A DNA stretch of 64,000 nucleotides from Ilex aquifolium (GCA_951799425.1 OX637398.1:15720270-15784269); one strand, 5' to 3'. Counted from the first letter of the stretch, positions 35,318-46,645 are shown. The notes: generated by a model not told the origin, from the sequence alone. Numbers and translations: made by a program.

Positions 35318-35895
35318 ACTCAACTACTTTGTTACTTTTCTTGTATTTTAAATGGTCCCAACCAACCCCAATTAGCTTTAAAAGGGACTAATTGAAGTTT
35401 GGATTTTGGTAATTTTTAAGGATTAGACCATAAGATATTTATCTCTCATGAATATCTTAATTTAGGTGTGAATTGTCTATATTTGACTTGACCAGATAAA
35501 AGATTAGTAGATATTTACATAAATTGATCCGAATACAATTAATCATTAAAGTAAATAAATAAGTAAAACGAGTCCCAACCCATATATCAGTATTGTTATC
35601 ATCGAATGATAATTACTAATTAGATCAATGAAAAAACATTTTAAGTAATTATAGTGAACCAAAAAAGAGTGATTTGGGAGATCTACTGATATGACCCGAT
35701 GTAATAAAGTTGATTAGCAAAATATCGATTTCAACAATAACAGGACAAGGCTACGGTACATCTTACACGCTTTTTAGTAAATAATAAGATACGATCGAAA
35801 TTAAAAATAAGAAAATATTATGTAATTCAAATTTATAACTTAAATTTACATCTCGGACACTATTGGATGAGTGAATTCCATCAATTTTTTAAATG
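35318..35895. other. AT-rich intergenic DNA
   Basis: No gene seen. The segment TATTGGATGAGTG at about 35862-35874 is inverted relative to CACTAATCCAATG at 46646-46658 on the far side of Tat-2, so Tat-2 may have inserted into an older inverted-repeat element. AGAAT at 35896-35900 is the Tat-2 target duplication. Confidence 0.4.
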
Positions 35896-35900
35896 AGAAT

Positions 35901-36285
35901 TGATGGTGTAAATCTACGCGAATGAGCTATGGAACATGATTATTTGATATGAACGATCTGTGTAGAGCTAAGTACGGTGTCTGAGCTACAAGGCTCGTGC
36001 TTGATAGAGCAGGTTAATGCTTTGGGAACTGGGGAAAGAGGAGGATAACAAGATTATAGTGGTTCACCGGCCTGAGCTCGGCTAGTCCACTCTGCAACGG
36101 AGTCTCTGACTCCTCTCTTTCTTATTGATCAAGTTGAACGTGTTACAGTAGTATATTTTGGGTTTTAGAGTTTCTCCCTCCCTCTTTATAGCCTCATGCT
36201 TACCTCTAATTCAAAATCATCCCCTTTATTGAGGGGATTGTGCCCTATCTTCATCTATAATTTCGGAGTTACCTAAACTTCTATG
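35901..36285 (-). repeat. Tat-2 3' LTR, truncated
   Basis: It matches 45963-46347 at about 98 percent by eye and then stops matching after CTATG at about 36285. The remaining 290 bp of the full LTR are absent. Confidence 0.9.
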
Positions 36286-37296
36286 CCCCTTGAGGAGTCC
36301 ATCTCTTCAGCTCTTCAGGGAGCAGCTGTTGTAAGTGCTAGCACTTTCCCCCCTTTACTTGTTTTTATTTCGTGGTCTGGCGCAATTTACTGAACTTTAT
36401 ATTCTCAGGCTGCCCTCCATGCGAAAGATCTGCTGCACCGGGTTCGGTCTCAAGAGAGCTCTTTCAAGGTTCTGAAAACGTATAAGGTCAAGGTTTCTGA
36501 ATTATCCCTTGAGAATGAAGGCCTCAGGGCTCAGAACGAAGACCTCAGGGCTCAGGTGGAGAGCCTCAAAGAGCAAACGGTGAAGCAAGCCTCCGACCTC
36601 AAACACACATTAACCGTCAAGGTCAGAGCTGAGGAAGGGGAGAAGAAAGCTCGAGATGAGCTAAGGCTAGTTAAGGAGGACCTGCAGCTTAAGGTTGAGG
36701 CATGGTCCAAAGCTAGCCAAGAGGCTTTTGATGCCAAGAAAGAGCTCAGCCAGGTCAATCAAGATTATCTCGCCCTCAACGAGGCTAATGGCAAGCTCTG
36801 CGAGGAGCAGAAAGGTTTGGTCCAACAGAGGGACAAAAAGATTGCTGAGCTAAGAGATGAGGCCACCACATTGTGGGCTACTGGATGGCTTGCCTTTAAG
36901 CGCAAGGCTGTCAAAGCTTTCCCTGACCTTGACTTCAATTTCTCTATCCCCACCGAAGAAGAAATGGAAGAGTCTGTCTCTGATGATGAGGAGGATGTCT
37001 CGGTTCCCTCAGCTGCAGCCTTGAGTCAAGACATACCTGCCCCTGGGAGCTCTGGAGCTCTTATCGTGCTTCTTGAGCCTCCAACGGCGACTCCTGAGCT
37101 CATTGCTGCAGATCCTGCTGTTCCTGTTTCTGCACCATTTTCAGCTGACTTGGTGGCTGAAACCCTTGCTCAAGATCCGGAATCAACGGAAGCAGGGACC
37201 CAAGGCATTTCTGGAAGCTCTTCCCTTGCTTCTGTTGCTGAGGGCTCATCTACTGAGCTGCGAGATCCTTCAATTACTCCCCCTCCAGAAACTTAG
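36286..37296 (+). pseudogene. Tat-2 antisense ORF A, C-terminal half (coiled coil)
   Basis: Two exons, 36286-36330 (LEESISSALQG) and 36409-37296, are separated by a GT-AG intron with donor GTAAGTGC and acceptor TTCTCAG; the frame is kept in phase 0. They align with the last two exons of the Tat-3 aORF-A (LESSINSALYG, then a long coiled coil). Visible blocks are a heptad-rich, Glu/Lys-rich coiled coil over the first 180 residues or so, then GWLAFKRKAVKAFPDLDFNF, which matches Tat-3 GWLAFQGAAEEDYPELDFDF, then an acidic segment and a Pro/Ser/Ala-rich tail with SAPFSADLV. The upstream exons, including the gypsy-type domain and the start codon, were lost in the LTR deletion. Confidence 0.75.
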
Positions 37297-38287
37297 GACT
37301 TTTTAGTTGTAATTTCTTTGTAATCTTCATCTTGTTTTTCTTTTGCTGGTTTAGCACATATATATCTTCGAATTTCGAACTGCTCACTTACTTGTTTTGC
37401 TTTATATGCGCTTTGCTTTGTATACTACTCCCCTTGCCCCCTTTTGCTTTGAGGGGTGTTGTGCACTTCTTGAAGCAAGATTACTAGATTTGAAGAGTAT
37501 AGAAGACTTAGTGTTATGCTTCAATGGATTCTCCTGAGCTATTGAGCTCGGTAGTTGGTATCCTAGGGATCCCTTCTCTTTTCTTTTCCATTCTGAGCCA
37601 CACAGCTCGATATTGTGAACTTGGGAGTTTCTGCTGAGTTATACAGCTCTTCTTGTGAACTTAAAAGCTCTTACTGAGCTCCTTGGCTTTTCTGTGAACT
37701 TGAAAGTTCTTACTGAGCTTCATGGCTTGTTTAATGGACCCTTTCTGAAATAGATAACAAATTTCATTGCTCTATTTTTCTGAACTTTCTTCTGTGTTTT
37801 GAGAAGTACTTCAGCCCTTCTTCACGCAAGACTATGGACTTTATGAGTCGTTAAGTTCTTTTGATGAACTGGGGAGCCCATCAGGAGTTTTATCATTCTG
37901 ATGTGGGCAAGGCTCTAGGAGCCGCAGGTCTGGGAGATCATTCTGAGGTGCAATGTTGCCAACCGGGCTGAGCTCCAGTATGAGGAATATTTTGGTGGGG
38001 TCAGAACTTTCTTCGGTCGTTTTGAGTGCGATAGGAGGGTTGATCTTGTGCTGATTCCTTTTCCCGCCTTTTTTTTTCAACCGTTTTCCATAACCATAAC
38101 CGCCTTTATTAATTAAGAAACAAAAAAGACAACCGATTTCCTTTCGCATGTCTCTTGGTTTCCTAAAAACTTACAGCCTTCTTTAAGTTTCCTCTAACCT
38201 GCTAAGTTTCTTTCTCCTTTGCCCAAAACACCTCTGAGTTTCTTCTTGGTTTTTCGTGGTTATCCTCTGCTTTTATCGTGCTTTTTG
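37297..38287. other. Tat-2 spacer between aORF-A and aORF-B
   Basis: The spacer holds a degenerate array (about 37520-37740) built on TGAGCT and AGCTCTT words, for example TGAACTTGAAAGTTCTTACT. No coding region is accepted here. Confidence 0.6.
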
Positions 38288-39356
38288 ATGGCTGCCCCTA
38301 CTTCTTCTCTGTCCAGGAACGGACTTCCTTCGGGATCGAATGGAAGTGGCATCACCGCTATTTGTCAGCTTCGAACTTAAACTCTTCTGATCTGGAAATC
38401 ATCAAGAAACGGTTCTTTCCTTATCTTGACTTGCCTTTGCGGGTTCCTACCGCGGACGAGCCCTGTAACTACCTTCCTCGAGGGAAAGTCTGCTTTTTCG
38501 AAGGTGCCATGGATATGGGACTTTGCCTTCCCATTCACCCTGCCATAGGGCGAGTTCTTGCCTACTATGGCCTATGCCCCTCTCGCCTTTCCCCACGAGG
38601 ATGGGCCACTTTGGTGAGCTTCTTCCTGTTCTGGCGCCTACATGGCGTTGGCAGGTTCCCCTATGTCTCCGAGTTTCTGTACTTCTTCGAGATAGAGGAA
38701 GATGATGCCCCCTGCTTCAGCTTCTTCCGTTGGAGGAATTTTAAATTACGCCCTTTGGTTCTAGGCTTTCCCCCCAATCCTGAAGGGTGGTCTAAACGTT
38801 TCTTTTTTGCTTCCGGGGAGTCTTGGCGGTCTCCTGAGGATCGTTGTCGTGAGGCTAGGATTCCTCGATCCTGGAAGAGCTTCTCTCGCATTAGTAAGTT
38901 TTAGCGAAGCTCTCTTGTGTATGTATTGTTCTTGAAGGTATATTCTTATTGCATTCTTGTTGCTCAGGTCCATCTGATGTGGATGTGCCAGAAAGGGTGA
39001 CCATTGACGAGATGCTGCTGGTGGAGTCTAAGTCTTACTCTGAATTGATGACAAGTGCAAACCTCTACTTGCTAGGGACCGAGGCTACTGAGTATGAGTT
39101 CTCCTTCGTTCCCTACTCTTCCTGGACTTCTTTTTCTGATTCTGACGAGGAAGATGATTCCGACGAGGAAGGGGACACTGGCGTGAGCTCAAAGAGGCGT
39201 AGGAGGGATGGCTCTTTTTCCCCTGACTCTCTGTCCACTATCTTCCTCTCCCCGGCAGGTCAGAAGCTTCTTGATTCACTTTATAAAGCTCAGCAAGAAA
39301 GAGACGAGTTGAAGGAAGAAGTGGCTGAGCTGAAGTCCCAGCTTAAGAAGGACTAG
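38288..39356 (+). pseudogene. Tat-2 antisense ORF B (gypsy-type domain protein)
   Basis: Exon 1 is 38288-38893 and exon 2 38968-39356, with GT-AG ends (donor GTAAGT, acceptor TGCTCAG). The product matches Tat-3 aORF-B throughout: FPYLDLPLRVPTADEPCNYL, FEGAMDMGLCLPIHPAIGR, YYGLCPSRLSPRGW, FFFASGESW. Exon 2 has an acidic run, then KRRRR, then a short leucine-zipper-like end (ERDELKEEVAELKSQLKKD). Compared with Tat-3, one base is missing near 38310, so the original ATG is out of frame with the conserved domain. The exons are otherwise open. The function of the family is unknown; the basic patch and zipper suggest a nuclear, dimerising protein, which is inference. Confidence 0.75.
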
Positions 39357-39839
39357 GAGCTCTTCCCCCTTGTACTTTCTTCTTTACTTGAGTGATGCCA
39401 AGCTATGACTTTCCTTATATTTTTTCTGAACACTTGTACTGTTGGATACTCTGAATACCAGATCTTTTATTTTTGAATATGCAATTCTTTATGAGCTGAC
39501 GGGCTCGTTCCGAACTCTGTAAGGTTATTTTAGCACGCTCTTCGTGTTCAGAACACGAACGTGGATGGAAAACAGAAGGTCATGTTTGCACTGCCCTTAG
39601 TTCCTGACTTATTCCACTGGTCGAACCACGAACATTGATGGAAAACAGAAGATCATGTTTGCACTGACCTCAATTCCCAACTGATTTCGTAGCTGATCCC
39701 TGCTGTATCAAATATATTGGGGTCTTCGAGTACGTAGGCAGTGCACAAGGACTACTAGTCGTGGAGGAAAGACTGTTGGTGTCTCCAAGAAGAGACCAGC
39801 TTTGAATTCTATGAGCTTAGAGGCTTGTTGCTTGTGTAC
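39357..39839. other. Tat-2 spacer with a 73-bp duplication
   Basis: A segment beginning ACGAACGTGGATGGAAAACA at 39555 recurs at 39628 (ACGAACATTGATGGAAAACA), a period of 73 bp. No coding region is seen. Confidence 0.7.
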
Positions 39840-40333
39840 GGGCTGAAGGGCTCGTCTTGTGTTTTATAAGCTGAGGAGCTTATCGTTTATTTATGAGCTG
39901 AAGAGCTCATCTTGTATTTTATAAGCTTAGAAGCTTATCGTTTATTTATGAGCTGAATAGCTCATCTTGTATTTTATAAGCTTAGAAGCTTATCGTTTAT
40001 TTATGAGCTGAAGAGCTCATCTTGTATTTTATAAGCTTAGAAGCTTATCTTTTATTTATGAGCTGAAGAGCTCATCTTGTATTTTTAAGCTTAGAAGCTT
40101 ATCTTTTATTTATGAGCTGAAGAGCTCATCTTGTATTTTATAAGCTTAGAAGCTTATCTTTTATTTATGAGCTGAAGAGCTCATCTTGTATTTTATAAGC
40201 TTAGAAGCTTATCGTTTATTTATGAGCTGAAGAGCTCATCTTGTATTTTATAAGCTTAGAAGCTTATCTTTTATTTATGAGCTGAAGAGCTCATCTTGTA
40301 TTTTATAAGCTTAGAAGCTTATCGTTAGCTGTA
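39840..40333. repeat. Tat-2 minisatellite: nine 55-bp hairpin monomers
   Basis: Unit starts are at 39840, 39895, 39950, 40005, 40060, 40114, 40169, 40224 and 40279; one unit is 54 bp. Each monomer contains GAGCTGAAGAGCTC (5-bp stem, 4-nt loop) and ATAAGCTTAGAAGCTTAT (8-bp stem, 2-nt loop). The array lies between aORF-B and the end of integrase, where Tat/Ogre elements are known to carry variable tandem repeats. Confidence 0.93.
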
Positions 40334-40427
40334 GAGCTTACTGCACATTCCTTTACTTTGGAAACCATATAAGGGTTTATAAAAGACTCGCTTATTCTTA
40401 TTAAAACAGCTCTACTACAAGTAACAC

Positions 40428-43400
40428 TTACTGAAAGAACTTCTTAAGGTGTTCGGCATTCCAAGAGTGTGGTAGGACCTTCCCCTCCTCTGTTTGCAAC
40501 TCATAGTTCCCTGGTCTGATCACCCGTGATACGATATAGGGTCCTTCCCAGTTGGGTCCCAATTTCCCATGCGTGGGATCCTTCCTTGCAAGCAGAAGCC
40601 TCCTAAGTACCAAGTCTCCAACCTTGAAACTTCTGTGCCTTACCTTCCTGTTGTAGTATTTTGCAGTTTTCCTTTGGTAAAGTCGGACACGATGCAGAGC
40701 TCTTTCTCTCTTTTCATCCAGGAGATCGAGGTTTAATAAGAGAGACTCATCATTGTGTTCGGCATCTGCAAATTCCACCCTTGGTGATTGGAGCCCCACC
40801 TCAACAGGGGCTACTGCTTCGGTCCCAAAGGCCAAAGCGAAGGGGGTTTCCTGAGTTGCTGACCTGACGGTGGTCCTGTAGGCCCACAATACCTCAGGGA
40901 TGTACTCCACCCACTTGCCTTTTAGGTTTTCTAATTTAGTCTTCAGAGCTGTCTTTATGGTTCTGATTGTGACCTCTGCTTGCCCATTGGATTGAGGATG
41001 TGCAGGAGCTGAGAAATAGTTCTTTATCCCAAGCTCAGCATAAAAGCTCTTAAACTTTGAGTTGTCAAACTGCTTCCCATTGTCAGACACGACTGCTCTG
41101 GGAACCCCAAATCTGCAAACTATCGACTTCCAAACGAAGTTTTGGACTTTTTGTTCGGTGATTGTTGCCAAAGGTTCGACCTCTGCCCATTTGGTGAAGT
41201 AATCCACCCCTATGATAGCAAACTTGCATTGCCCCACACCGGTGGGAAGGGGTCCAAGAATATCCAAACCCCACTGCTGAAAGGGTCATGGGCTTACCAC
41301 CGAGGTTAGTAGCTCGGGGGGACAATGGGAAACATTGGCATGTTCCTGGCAAGTCTTGCATCTTTTTACTAAATCGGTGGCGTCTTTGAGCATGGTTGGC
41401 CAATAATATCCTTGTCTCAGTACTTTTCCTGCCAAGGCCCGAGCTCCTATGTGATTGCCACATATCCTTTCATGTACTTCTCTGAGTATATAGTTGGCAT
41501 CTTCATCCCCCACACACTTAAGGAGAGGCGTTGAGAACCCCTGTTTGTACAGATTTCCTTGCAACAAGGAAAATCTGGCTGACCTGGTCCTCAGCTTGGA
41601 AGCCTCCTTGGCATCGCTTGGCAGAGTCCCACTCTGCAGGTACCCAATGACGGGGTCCATCCAACTTGGCTGAGCTCCGATTGATAGTATGTTTTCTTCT
41701 TCGATACTTACTGAAGGCTCTGGAAGGTGCTCCACTGGTATTAGCCTATCCAAATCTTCTTGTGAGGTCGTTGCTAACCTCGCCAGTGCATCTGCTCGTG
41801 CATTCTCTGCTCTAGGCACGTGTCTGACTTTAACCTGCACAAATTTCTTTATTAATTCTCGTACCTTTCTGAGGTATAGAACCATCTTTTCGCCTCTCGC
41901 TTCGTAGGAGTCCTCTATCTGCTTTACCACCAGTTGAGAGTCACTGCAGATCTCCAGCTGCTCTGCTTCCATATAATACGCAAGATTGAGCCCAGCGATG
42001 ACAGCTTCATATTCTGCTTCGTTATTTGAAGCCTTGAACCCAAATCTAAGGGCATACTCGACATCTATTCCTTCTGGGGAGGTCAAGATCATTCCTGCAC
42101 CGCTTCCCTGAGCATTGACAGCTCCATCTACTGAAAGTCTCCATATGGGGAGGTCTGGTATTAAATCTGTGGTCTCCATAGGCGCCGCTGCTGTGAACTC
42201 TACAATGAAATCCGCCAAAATTTGCCCTTTGATGGCAGTTCTTGGCTTATATCTGATGTCAAACTCACTGAGCTCTATGGCCCATTTAACCAACCTCCCC
42301 GAGGACTCTGGCTTATGTAGCACTTGCTTCATCGGCTGGTCTGTTGGAACCTCGATAGTATGAGCCTGGAAATAGGGCCTGAGTCTTCTGGCTGTTGTCA
42401 CCAGCGCTAAGACGAGCTTTTCCATTTTTGGATATCTCTCCTCTACCCCCCTCAGAGCTCTGCTACAGTAGTAAACTGGTTGCTGAGCTCTGTCTCGCTC
42501 CCTAACCAGCGCTGCGCTTGTCGAAAAATCTGAAACCGCCAAGTAGAGAGTAAGGACCTCCCCTTCTAAAGGGCTCACCAGAACAGGAGGAGAGCTCATA
42601 TAATCTTTCAGGGCTTTAAATGCTTCTTCACACTTGGCATCCCACTGGAACGCCTTTTTTAATATCTGAAAGAATGGCTGGCATTTATCACTTGATCTAG
42701 ACACGAAACGGCTCAAGGCAGCTATCCTGCCTGTCAAACGTTGTACCTCCCTTGTGTTGGATGGTGATTGCATCTCCACCATTGCCCTAACCTTCTCCGG
42801 GTTGGCTTCAATTCCTCGGCTGCTAACTATAAAACCCAAAAATTTCCCTGCCGAGACCCCAAATGTGCATTTTGCAGGGTTGAGCTTCATTTTGTACTCC
42901 TTCAGGATCTGGAATGACTCGGCTAGGTGCGCGATGTGGAGCTCTGCCTTTAGTGACTTTACAAAACATGTCATCGATGTAGACCTCCATGGATGCTCCT
43001 ATGTGTTTTTGGAACATCCTATTCACCAATCGCTGGTAAGTGGCTCCAGCGTTCTTTAATCCAAAAGGCATGACCTGATAGCAATATGTTCCTTGTTCAG
43101 TTACAAAGGAGGTCTTCTCTTGGTCATTGGGATCCATCCTAATCTGGTTGTAACTTGAGAAGGCGTCCATGAAGCTAAGCAGCTCGTGTCCGGCTGTGGC
43201 ATCTACTATTAGGTCGATCCGAAGTAGGGGAAAACTATCTTTGGGGCATGCTCGGTTGAGATCAGTGAAGTCGATGCACAGTCGCCATTTGCCATTGGTT
43301 TTCTTGACGAGAACCACATTCGCCAACCAAGAAGGGTAGTCAACTTCCCTGATGGCCTTAGCATGGAGGAGTTTGATGACCTCCTCATTAATTGCCCTTT

Positions 43401-44300
43401 GCCTTTCGGAGGCAAAGCTCCTCCTCTTCTGTTTGACGGGCTTGCAAGTTGGGTTCACGCTTAGCTTATGGGTAATAACCGAAGGGTCAATTCCTTCCAT
43501 GTCTTCTTGCTTCCAAGCAAACACTCCTATATTCTCTTTTAGGAACCGGATGAGGAGACTTTTGAGCTCAGCATTCAGTCTGGAACCCACATAAACGAGG
43601 TGTTCCGGCTTCCCATCAAGCTGAATTGGTTCCAGCTCTTCTGAGGGCATTGGTCTTGTCTCCATTTCATCTCTCATGTCGAGTTCATCCAATTGGATGT
43701 TCTCGACCTCCTTCCTTTTTACAGAAGCCATGTAGCATTCTCTTGCTATGCGCTGGTCTCCTCTGACTACCCCAATTCCATTTTCTGTCGGGAATTTGAC
43801 GACCAAGTGATAGGCAGATGAGATTGCCTTCATAGAATTAAGGGATGGCCTTCCAAGCAAGATGTTATATGCAGAGGGCGCATCGACCACTAGGAATTTC
43901 ACGGTTGTGGTGGCTTGGCAAGGTGGGTCCCCTAGGGTGAGCACGAGTTGGATCGAGCCTAGGGGGAACACCCTTTCTCCAGAGAATCCCAGCAAGTGAG
44001 TGTTTACAGGTTCAAGTCTCTCCCTTCCTATGTCCATCTTGTCAAATGCAGGTGCGAAAATGATATCTGCCGAGCTCCCGTTATCGATTAGAACCCGATG
44101 AACGGTTCTATTAGCTACCACAGCTCGCACCACCAATGGATCATCATGAGGGTACTGGTATCCCTCCAAGTCAGCATATGAAAAAGTGATAGCTGTATCT
44201 AAGCGTGGTGCTTTGGATACAACGTGCACTTCGAGAGCTTCTTCGGCTCTGATCCGGCGGAGGTGTGCTTTCCTGGCTGAGCTAGATTCTCCACCTCCCG
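40428..44300 (-). pseudogene. Tat-2 pol
   Basis: Protease (about 44300-43700) has the active site VLIDNGSSADI at about 44072-44095. RT (about 43500-42800) has FGLKNAGATYQRLVN and MEVYIDDM (about 42969-42990). The RNase H connection (QILADFIVEFT) and a second, archaeal-like RNase H follow (RLSVDGAVNAQGSG, NNEAEYEA, CSDSQLVVKQ). Integrase has a zinc-binding H-H-C-C region near 41500 and a DDE core (DYFTKW, VSDNGKQFD, SNGQAEVTIR), ending AEHLKKFFQ. Defects are a frameshift directly after YIDDM (about 42960) and a TGG-to-TGA change at 41286-41288, where Tat-3 keeps tryptophan. The copy is therefore not autonomous, though the domains are well preserved. Confidence 0.92.
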
Positions 44301-45899
44301 CGAACCCTCCAGATATCACTCTGATCTCACCTAGAGGCTGCTGATGTGGTGCAGGTGCCTGCTGTTGTGGTGGTGGAGGTGGAAGAGCTCGGTTCTGGTT
44401 GTCATGGGCTACGAAACGATGCAACTGACCTCGCTGGATTAAGAACTCGATTTCCTTTTTCAGTTGAATGCAGTCATCAGTGTGGTGACCATGATCTCTG
44501 TGGTAATCGCAGTACTTTGTGGGGTCTCTCTTGGCTGGATATGCCTTCATCCGAGGTGGCCATCTCAAGAACTTCTCATTTTGGACCTCATACAGAACTT
44601 GTGACACAGCGGCAGTGAGTGGGGTGAATCGTTGAGGTCCGTATCTGGGCTGTAGATCAGGCTGCATGGGACCCAGGCGATCTTTGACATTTCCTCTTCT
44701 CTTTGGTGAGCGGTCTCTATCCCTTCTTGGAGACCTCTCTCGCCCTTTCTCCTTCCTGGGACTCCTGTCCCTTCTCTTTTCTTCTTTTTCCTTCTCCTTT
44801 CGTGAGGATGTACCCCCTACTTTGGAAAGGAGTGCCTCTTCACCATTTATATACTTCTCTGCCTTGGCTAACACCTCAGCCATGCTTGCCTGAGGGTTCT
44901 TCGATATGGAGAACATTAGATCATTTGATTGCACTCCCAACCCTGCAATAAAGGCAGTTATGGCGAATTTTTCGTCTGGAACGTCTACTTTTAGTGTCTC
45001 CGAGTTGAACCTTTGGACATAAGACCTCAGGTTTTCTTGGGGCCCATGTTTCACGTTCAGTAGGTGGTAGCTCGACTTTCTGTATATTCGGGCTCCTATA
45101 AAGTGAGATACGAAAGCTATGGATAGCTCTTTAAAGGATGAGCTCGAGGCTGGTGGGAGCCTGTGAAACCAAGCTAGGGCGGAGCCTTTCAGTGTGATGG
45201 CAAAAGCTCTGCAACGTACAGGATCCTGGTATCCATGCAGCTCCATCTGGTTCTTGTAAGTGTTGAGATGATCTACGAGATCTTTTGTTCCGTCAAAGAC
45301 CTCTATTTGTGGCATCCTGAACTTTGGTGGGAGAGGAAAGTGCAACACTCCAGTGGTGAATAGGGACTCGGTTTGTTGCACCAAGACGTCCATTGTAACC
45401 GGAGCCTTGCTCTTTACAGCCTCCTTCATGTGGCTGAGCTCTTGCTGGATATCTTTGAAGCGTTGCTCCCAGTGTTGCTCCCTCCTGTCTTGCGGGTAAG
45501 GGAGAAAATCGTTCCTCTCACCCTCATGGTTCTGACTTTGCACTTCGTCGTTATGGCCATTCCTAGGGGGTAGGTAAGGAGCATGCCCCCTGGTCTGGCT
45601 GTTTTCTCCTCCTTCGTTGACCTCTCTAAGGGGGTCCCAGTGTCGTTGTTCCCTATGGGGGGATTATTCTGGCCTTCTTGGGCCGGTCGTGCCTCCTGTG
45701 GGCGTTGTATGAGCTTTGATAGCTCTGCATTTTCCCTTAACAAGCGTTGGTTGACGAGGCGAAGGGCCTCCATCTCGTTATTAATGGGGGAATTTGCCTC
45801 CTGTATGTTCCCGGGTTGTCTGTCGTTGGTAGCTTCCTGCTGATCTTGCATTCGTGGTAAGTTCGTTTGACTTCTGCTCATATTTCGAGTTGTTACCAT
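44301..45899 (-). pseudogene. Tat-2 gag
   Basis: The start is MVTTRNMSRSQTN at 45897-45899, about 60 bp inside the 5' LTR. A frameshift near 45570 separates this leader from the rest, which is then in one frame with protease. The capsid-like core has MPQIEVFDGTKDLVDHLNTY, CRAFAITLKGSALAWFHRLP and AFVSHFIGARIY. A long Arg/Lys/Glu/Ser-rich region is followed by a zinc knuckle of the form C-x2-H-x4-H-x4-C near 44470-44515 ([15 protein letters not shown]). There is no stop between gag and pol, so a single polyprotein is expected in an intact element. Confidence 0.88.
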
Positions 45900-45950
45900 C
45901 AGTCACTGAAAAATCAGCTTATTTGTAAATAGGAACAGTCGTTCCCACAG

Positions 45951-45959
45951 ACGGCGCCA
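45951..45959 (-). other. Tat-2 primer-binding site
   Basis: TGGCGCCGT on the minus strand, three bases inside the 5' LTR, matches the 3' end of tRNA-Asp as used by Athila and Tat elements. Confidence 0.75.
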
Positions 45960-45962
45960 AAC

Positions 45963-46640
45963 TGATGGTGTAAATCTACGCGAATGAGCTATGGAACAGG
46001 ATTATTTGATATGAACGATCTGTGTAGAGCTAAGTACGGTGCCTGAGCTACAAGGCTCGTGCTTGATAGAGCAGGTTAATGCTTTGGGAACTGGGGAAAG
46101 AGGAGGATAACAAGATTATAGTGGTTCACCGGCCTGAGCTCGGCTAGTCCACTCTGCAACGGAGTCTCTGGCTCCTCTCTTTCTTATTGATCAAGTTGAA
46201 CGTGTTACAATAGTATATTTTGGGTTTTAGAGTTTCTCCCTCCCTCTTTATAGCCTCATGCTTACCTCTAATTCAAAATCATCTCCTTTATTGAGGGGAT
46301 TGTGCCCTATCTTCATCTATAATCTCGGAGTTACCTAAGCTTCCTATGGCTGGCTTCAAACGGCGAGATCTTTGCCTGTTATCATGGGATCCTCTCCTTG
46401 GTTCTAGGAGAGGATCCTGGTTAGTTACGGGTTTCACGCCTTGGATCGGCTTAATTCCCATTACGACGGTATCTGTTGTCATCTCGCTGCCCTCTTGTCA
46501 TTTCTCAGTTCGGGTCTTTAGCTGGGAAAAAATATTATGAGCTCAGACCATGGCTGGGTGAGCTCTGCCTATTATGCCTGAGCTCCTAAGCTGAGCTCAC
46601 TTTCTAAGCTCGTGACTAAGGTTTATTTTAGGTATCATCA
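45963..46640 (-). repeat. Tat-2 5' LTR
   Basis: 678 bp, TGATGGTG to TATCATCA. On the minus strand a TATAAA box lies at 46247-46252, and AATAAG (a poly-A-like signal) about 65 bp further on. It shares the segment CAAGATTATAGTGGTTCACC with the Tat-3 LTR. Confidence 0.93.
46247..46252 (-). promoter_or_regulatory. TATA box of Tat-2 5' LTR
   Basis: CTATAAAGAG on the minus strand lies mid-LTR in the gag-pol orientation; the same sequence is present in the truncated 3' LTR. Confidence 0.65.
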
Positions 46641-46645
46641 AGAAT

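Larger units (their letters stand above)
35901..46640 (-). mobile_element. Tat-2: Ty3/gypsy Tat-lineage retrotransposon with truncated 3' LTR
   Basis: The element begins TGATGGTGTAAATC at 35901 and the right LTR ends TATCATCA at 46640. The target duplication AGAAT is exact (35896-35900 and 46641-46645). gag-pol lies on the minus strand. The left (3') LTR keeps only its first 385 bp or so; a deletion at about 36285 fuses it to an exon of aORF-A and has removed the rest of the LTR, the polypurine tract and the N-terminal half of aORF-A. Over the shared part the two LTRs differ at about 7 sites, suggesting a fairly recent insertion. Also present are aORF-B, two spacer repeat arrays, and a gag-pol with two frameshifts and one nonsense codon. 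Confidence 0.93.

Noticed and set aside
39840-40333. Regular 55-bp repeats as a CRISPR array
   Set aside because: There are no unique spacers between repeats, the repeats are contiguous, and the setting is a plant retrotransposon.
44346-44951. Plus-strand frames opposite Tat-2 gag
   Set aside because: They are complements of the Arg/Glu-rich gag region and have no counterpart to the true antisense genes.
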